Shown here piece by piece: positions 59,042-64,000 of a stretch of 64,000 nucleotides of DNA (within the stretch, counting starts at the first letter, position 1; every line of letters begins with the position of its first letter). Position numbers and translations under genes: made by a program. The notes beneath the pieces were generated by a model, which was not told the origin of the DNA, searched no databases, and was given only the letters and a program-made list of their open reading frames with translations. The stretch covers positions 25,405,691 through 25,469,690 of the forward strand of contig NC_035161.2 of assembly GCF_001659605.2 (NCBI RefSeq), given 5' to 3'. This DNA is from Manihot esculenta. Its lineage: Eukaryota > Streptophyta > Magnoliopsida > Malpighiales > Euphorbiaceae.

Positions 59042-60289
59042 TGTAACAACCCTAAACTCTAAAGATCATTAGTTGAGATGAAGAAATATTTTAGGACTTG
59101 GAAAATAAATCATAAGTGAAATAAAAAATGTAAATTAATTATAGATGCTTAAAAATTTTATGTTAACCCAAGAATTTATTTAATTAAAAAAGGATAAATT
59201 AATAAGTATAAGCAAGGAAAATTAATAGCCTAGCTAAAGGACTTGGAAATTTATTACACAATCATATATTATTAATAAATTGAAGAAAAAAAAAAGAAAT
59301 AAAAAGAAAGCAAATTAATATATATAGTTAAATTAGCGAGTGAAAGATATCACTATCATCAACTTCTTCATTTCTTCTTCATCTCCACCTTCCTCTCTTT
59401 TCTTTGTTTCTTCCTTCTCAACCTTTGGCCAGCTTCAGGCCTTTCACCACTAGAAATTCTCACACTTTCTCTACCCAAATTTGAGTTAAAAATCAAGAGG
59501 GAAAAGAGCAATTAAATGTGTGATTACAAGAAAGGAAGGAAGGAATATGAAGGTGTGACTTGGTAAATTGGAGGGATAGCATTCAGCTAGCCTTTGGGAG
59601 AGAAAGTTCATGCCTCCTTCAATCATTTTCTTCCCTTCTATGGATGCTTTAGTGATGGGAGGATATAGGAGGTGTTGGGTTAGTTAATGACTAGGAAATT
59701 GTCACAAAAATAAGTTAGAAATCCTATTATTGTAGATGGAAATATGGACAACTTTGAATAATAGAAATTTGTGTAGAAGATAACTAAGAAATTTTCTTTA
59801 ACCTTGCATGATATTTGACTTGATTGGAGACTAATTACACTGGAATTTGATGAATTATTGCTAGACTTGTAGAGGGAGAAACTTTGAAAAGCTCCAAGGC
59901 AAAGGGAAAGGAGAAAGAATTGAATTAGGAAGGCTACTAGGTTATTGTGGGCTGTGCTCACTCATCCCTAATCTTATACATATCAATTGATAGTATTAAT
60001 TGAATTAAAATATGTATCATGTTGTTTTTGAATGTTCATGGATGATAATGTATAGTAGAATAAAAATGGACAGTGAAATGATTAAAGCTGAATTGTATTG
60101 TTGGAAATGATGAAATTGTGTTGGCAATTTGTATTATAAATGCTATAACTAATTATAAAAATTACCAATAATTATGTAATTTGGACCAAAATGATCTAGC
60201 TAGGATTTTCATGAAGACCAATATGTAAAATTTTGGTAGAAAGGACTTGAAAATAGGGGCAAATTTGGCTTAGGGAGAGCAAGTCCCTG
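59042..60289 (+). repeat. Gypsy-type LTR fragment
   Basis: Starts TGTAACAACCCTAAACTC, a typical plant gypsy LTR opening, followed by a CT-rich leader-like stretch (59,360-59,440). The 3' end is lost before 60,290, where a MITE end begins. No polypurine tract precedes it and no coding domain follows. Confidence 0.5.
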
Positions 60290-60326
60290 CTAAACTCATG
60301 AATGATTTGGTTCATTTACACCCCTA
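60290..60326. mobile_element. Terminal fragment of the TAGGGGTGTAAA MITE
   Basis: GGTTCATTTACACCCCTA matches the right end of the MITE at 42,936-43,636. Only the last ~37 bp remain. Confidence 0.6.
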
Positions 60327-60797
60327 TCTAGAGCTGTCTCACGTTCTTGTTCCTTACATATTAGGGTTCACTTATTAGCTGAATGAGGAGTCTACACCTG
60401 CTTCTATTATGGAGTTGCTTCGTAATCATATCTTTAGAGCTTCTCCCGATATTGATGACCCTCGCTTTTTAGGCATTTTTATCATCTTGTCAAATCTAGC
60501 GCTCAAGCAGGGACCAATGACTCAAAGCCCATCGAAGAGCTCTTTATTGACTCTAAAAGACAAGTTCTTTTGGTAGGATGTCATTTTTTATTTGATTTCT
60601 TTCCCTTTGTCTTGCGGTACTAACCGATCTCTATGTCACAAGTCCTTAATGCTCGTTGAGTTGGGAGAAAAAAATGAAGGATGTCCGAGAATTGGCTTAT
60701 GATGCAATCGAGAAAGCCAGTGAAGAAGAAGTTGTTCACATCACTGCTTCCTTGAAGGAGGTTCATGAGGCCGAGTTGAAGCAGTTAAATGACCTGC
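60327..60797 (+). pseudogene. Decayed gag-like coding fragment
   Basis: Broken plus-strand frames read ILGFTY then NEESTPASIMELLRNHIFRA near 60,370-60,430, and the coiled-coil string ELGEKMKDVRELAYDAIEKA followed by EVVHITASLKEVHEAELKQL at 60,660-60,790. It resembles the gag-like pseudogene at 9040-12,030 in type. It is cut off by the LTR at 60,798. Confidence 0.45.
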
Positions 60798-62310
60798 TGA
60801 TCAAGCATAATTTAGCCACATTTTTATCATAATTATTATTGCTTATTTACACATTTTTTAGTTTAATTTATGGTTTTTATCTTGTTTTTACAGAAAAGGA
60901 AGAAATTGCAAAATTGGAGAAAAAGTGCAGAAAATTTACAAAAGGGTGATTTGCCCAGTGATTTGCCCAAAAATCTGCTCCAGTCACTGCCCAGATCAAA
61001 GCTAAAGCAGAAACCCGGAGACAACAGACAGCAGTGATATGGGCAGTGATTTGCCCAAGAAACTCGAAGATCACTGGCCAAATCACTCGTAGAAGACATA
61101 GAGTACTGACTCACAGAAAAGCGATCTGCCCAGTGATTTGCCCAATCACTTGAGGAAACTGGTCAAAGCACCGGGCAAATCACTCTGACAGCAGAAAATT
61201 ACAGCAGAGCGGGAAAATGGGCAGCAAACAGAAATCCGAATTTTCAGAAGTCCAAATCCAATCCAATCACTTCCAACACAAATCCAAGAGCCACGAAAGA
61301 GCTTCTCATCCAAGGAAATCCAATTGCAATTAAATTCAACATCAAAAGAGGAGTCCAACACCAAATCAAAAAGGGATTTCAAAACCCTAGAGAATTCTTC
61401 AGCTATAAAAGGGGAGTCTCAAAACCAGCAAAGGCATCTTCTGATCAGGAACTCAGCACCTTCTCCCTCGCCAGAAACTCTTCAGCTTTTCTTTCTTTTT
61501 CTTTCTTTTCATCTTTTGTGTATTTTAGTCACCATGAGTGGCTAAACTCATTATTTTCTAGTTGAAGTTGAGAATATTCAGATTTGTGATGAATTGGGAG
61601 GTTTAATACTCCATTGTTGAACTCTTGTTTGTTTCAATATTTATGCAATCTGATCTTTTCTATAAATATTACTTTGCTTTTAGAATCAATAAGGGCCCAT
61701 TGCTTTTAATTTGCTTAAGTAATATTGTTTGAATGATTTAGGTCCGTAATTGCTTAGGTTGTTCAAATACACATTTAATCAGGTTGCATAATCTAAACTT
61801 GACCACGCGGTTGGCAAGGATAGAGTTGGGTTTCTCTAAGTCTTAATGCAATCAACAGTTGTTCGATGCTATAATGCCCCAAGGACGTTCCTTGGCAACT
61901 TGTTGATTAGTGTTTGATTAGCGAACGTTTCCTAATCAAACTAGAACTAAGGAGGAATTTGGATTGTGAGAAGCGTCTTCCACAACCAAAACTAATTTAT
62001 TGAAATCAAATAGGAGTCTTTAATAATCAATGATCAATTTTGAACAAACTGAATTAGACTCACACTTCAGCTAGAATCTCTTTCTCATTGGAATTCCTTT
62101 TCAATTAAATTATTGTTCTCTTTTGCTTTTAGATTTTAACTCATCAAAACAAACCCCCATCTTTTACTTATTTGTTATTACTTGCCTTAGTCATTATTAG
62201 GAAGATACTTGGTGTCAATTCCCTGTGGTTCGACCCTATTACCACTATCTACAAATTTATTTGTTGATTGATAATAGGTTATTTTTGACGGCTTCGACAA
62301 CCGCCTATCA
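60798..62310 (+). repeat. Athila-like 5' LTR, plus strand (1,513 bp)
   Basis: TGATCAAGCATAATTTAG at the start and AACCGCCTATCA at the end (TGAT...ATCA inverted ends), with the primer-binding site five bases beyond. U3 has clustered GTGATTTGCCCA motifs in both orientations (60,947-61,180); a TATA box, TATAAAAG, is at 61,403; the conserved hairpin is at 61,879-61,895. It is intact and adjoins an open coding frame, so it is likely the youngest of the Athila-like copies here. The right-hand LTR is outside the window. Confidence 0.93.
61403..61410 (+). promoter_or_regulatory. TATA box of the Athila-like LTR
   Basis: TATAAAAG followed by a GGGG run, about 600 bp into the LTR, with a CT-rich stretch downstream. 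Confidence 0.65.
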
Positions 62311-62315
62311 AAAAT

Positions 62316-62333
62316 TGGCGCCGTTGCCGGGGA
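62316..62333 (+). other. Primer-binding site for tRNA-Asp
   Basis: TGGCGCCGTTGCCGGGGA is the exact complement of the 18-nt 3' end of plant tRNA-Asp (including CCA). It is the usual Athila primer and defines the LTR end. Confidence 0.92.
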
Positions 62334-62362
62334 ATTGATTTAAACTAACGTATTTTCCTTTT

Positions 62363-62449
62363 ATGATCAGGGCTGATCGTAAAGAAGCTCTTATTTACGA
62401 TCCTGAAATTGAACGCACTGCCAAGACCTTACAAGCATGGCTACGGTAA
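62363..62449 (+). pseudogene. Remnant of the gag N-terminus
   Basis: A 28-codon frame (MIRADRKEALIYDPEIERTA, then KTLQAWLR) that resembles the usual start of Athila gag. It stops at 62,449 just as the main ORF begins in another frame, so the capsid-coding part that should follow has been deleted. Confidence 0.6.
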
Positions 62450-64000
62450 GTATGTCTTTTCTCTCTTCTCAAATTTCTGAACTAACCTCTATTGTGAGAA
62501 ATTATAGTCAAGCTCGACAAGTTCAACAACTTCAACAAGCACATGCATTTGAAGGATTCTATGGACAGTCAAGACATAATCCCTACCTTGACACATATAA
62601 TTCAGGTTGGGGAGACAATATGAGCTATGGCTATACAAGGACAGACCATGACTACCAAAGAGATCTGCAATACAATCCATGTTGGGGGGACAACCCGAAT
62701 TATGGCTATGCAAGGGCTGACTACTACCAAAACTATCAAGCCCAAGCAACACCTCAAAACTCCCATATGGAACTTGAAGAGATGGTGAGAAAATTGGAAA
62801 TTTCTGGAAAAATTCTCCAACAGCAAGTGGATCAAGCGGTCAACTCAATGAACGCGCACATATTAAGAAGGGAGGAAGAGCTTCAAGATCTATGGGACGA
62901 TGACGAAGAAACAGACCAAGCTGCTGAATCTGCGGCACAAATCACCACTGTAGAACCTGCTGCTGTCCAAAAATCAGCACCAACCGAAGCTCCTGCTGCA
63001 AAAACAGCACCTGCTGTCCAAAAATCAGCAACCTCAGAAATTGCCCCAACTGAACCAGAAGTTGCTGCACTTGCTGAAACTGCCAAAATTACACCAGAAA
63101 TTACAGAATTTGCTGTTGTCCAAGTTGCTGAAAATAGAGACAGCAACTGCTGTCAAACTGCCACAACCACTGCTGCCCACAAATCAGCACCAGCCAAAGT
63201 ACCTGTTACATCCCCTGCTGCTGTCCATAAACCAGCAACTGCTGGAAGTGCCCCAACTGAACCAAAATCTGCTGAAATTTCTGAAACAAACCAGCCCCCT
63301 GGAGAATCCAGCACAACCAGATTGCTAGCACAGGTAAGTTGTTGTTTGCCCTCCCAAACTGAGATAAATCCAAGGCAAAATGCTATTGCCATCACATTGA
63401 GGAGGGGAAAGGAGTTACAAGACAATAGGGATGAAAAATTGCAAAAACAGGGCATGGAAGAAATTCTGCCAGAAAGTGATCAGGGCAGTGATTTGCCCAG
63501 TTTACTCGTAGGAACTGACCCGATCGCTGGGCAAACTAAGCTGTCCAGCAGTGGTTTGCCCAATTCTCCAAAGAAGGCAGAAAGTGATTTGCCCAAATCA
63601 ACAGACCAGGCAGAATCAAGTCAAAGGCAGAAACAGCAACCTATGGAGAAATTCAAGGTACCTCCTCCCTTCCCAAAGAGGTTTGCAAGGTCCCAAAAGG
63701 AGAAAGAGGAAAAAGAGATATTGGAGACACTTCGCAAGGTAGAAATCAACATACCTCTACTTGATGCTATCAAACAAATACCAAGGTATGCTAAATTTCT
63801 CAAAGAGCTATGCACCAATAGGAGGAAACTTGCTGAACATAAAAAGGTAAGTGTGGGAGAGTGTGTCTCAGCTGTCATCCAAAGGAAACTTCCCACCAAA
63901 TGCAAGGATAGAGGAATGTTTGCCATTTCATGCAAGATAGGCAATGTGGGGATAAAGAAAGCCATGTGTGACCTTGGAGCTTCAATTAATGTTATGCCCC
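62437..64000 (+). CDS. Athila-like gag C-terminal region plus aspartic protease (continues past window)
   Basis: Open without a stop for 521 codons to the window edge. It starts MATVSMSFLSSQ, parallel to MDEVSTYNLPPQ of the minus-strand copy at 6933; the next Met (62,452) is an alternative. Order: LTSIVRNYSQARQ helix; Tyr/Gly-rich repeats (YNSGWGDNMSYGY and CWGDNPNYGYARADY); a helical segment ending RREEELQDLWDDDEE; a long Ala/Pro/Thr/Glu-rich linker with QKSAPTEAPA-type repeats; then the conserved Athila block VPPPFPKRF, KEKEEKEILETLRKVEINIP, LLDAIKQIPRYAKFLKELC and RKLPTKCKDRGMF, and the protease active site CDLGASINVMP at the end. The capsid core and zinc knuckle are missing. The clean frame suggests recent activity, possibly with capsid supplied in trans by a relative. 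Confidence 0.88.
   Translation, partial: MATVSMSFLSSQISELTSIVRNYSQARQVQQLQQAHAFEGFYGQSRHNPYLDTYNSGWGDNMSYGYTRTDHDYQRDLQYNPCWGDNPNYGYARADYYQNYQAQATPQNSHMELEEMVRKLEISGKILQQQVDQAVNSMNAHILRREEELQDLWDDDEETDQAAESAAQITTVEPAAVQKSAPTEAPAAKTAPAVQKSATSEIAPTEPEVAALAETAKITPEITEFAVVQVAENRDSNCCQTATTTAAHKSAPAKVPVTSPAAVHKPATAGSAPTEPKSAEISETNQPPGESSTTRLLAQVSCCLPSQTEINPRQNAIAITLRRGKELQDNRDEKLQKQGMEEILPESDQGSDLPSLLVGTDPIAGQTKLSSSGLPNSPKKAESDLPKSTDQAESSQRQKQQPMEKFKVPPPFPKRFARSQKEKEEKEILETLRKVEINIPLLDAIKQIPRYAKFLKELCTNRRKLAEHKKVSVGECVSAVIQRKLPTKCKDRGMFAISCKIGNVGIKKAMCDLGASINVMP

Overview
The window is nuclear DNA from a eudicot plant. The evidence is intron-containing genes with plant-only architectures (a CYP86A fatty-acid omega-hydroxylase, an ARID-ELM2 protein, a small proline/serine-rich protein), a nuclear-type tRNA-Thr, AT-rich intergenic DNA and a heavy load of Ty3/gypsy and Ty1/copia LTR retrotransposons and MITEs. 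The repeat style would fit a Malpighiales species such as a member of Euphorbiaceae, but that is only a guess.

Left third (1-16.8 kb): retrotransposons nested in one another. A chromodomain gypsy element (pol end plus 3' LTR, + strand) abuts a truncated minus-strand LTR. That LTR interrupts the gag-like ORF of an Athila-like element, whose own LTR interrupts an older LTR fragment. Beyond these lie a decayed gag-like gene split by an LTR fragment between 21-bp direct repeats, a decayed copia element and a hAT-like MITE.

Middle (16.8-44 kb): an intact CYP86A gene (17,964-19,586, +). It is followed by a long AT-rich stretch with a terminal-inverted-repeat element carrying a purine tract, and a Tat/Ogre-like gag remnant followed by about 1.9 kb of three different tandem arrays. 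Next come the two-exon proline/serine-rich gene (31,206-33,822, -), a lone tRNA-Thr(UGU) (36,136-36,207, -), an LTR-like GC-richer island near 37.4 kb and two MITE copies.

Right third (44-64 kb): an ARID plus ELM2/SANT-like gene on the minus strand (CDS 52,655-44,936). Its 5.85-kb intron holds a TIR-like element that is itself interrupted by a three-copy inverted gag composite. Upstream of it are two Athila-like solo LTRs, each with a perfect 5-bp target duplication, and a 276-bp Mutator-like MITE with a perfect 9-bp duplication. The window ends in an apparently young Athila-like element (LTR, tRNA-Asp primer-binding site, open gag-protease frame) that lacks the capsid part of gag.

The three host protein genes and the tRNA are not functionally linked: CYP86A acts in cutin/suberin monomer synthesis at the ER, the ARID-ELM2 protein is expected in chromatin, and the proline/serine-rich protein has no known role. 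Most of the window is explained by mobile-element insertion, nesting and decay. I found no convincing undescribed gene system. The most unusual objects are the inverted gag composite, the capsid-less Athila-like family with conserved leader hairpins, and the LTR fragment with a 21-bp flanking duplication.
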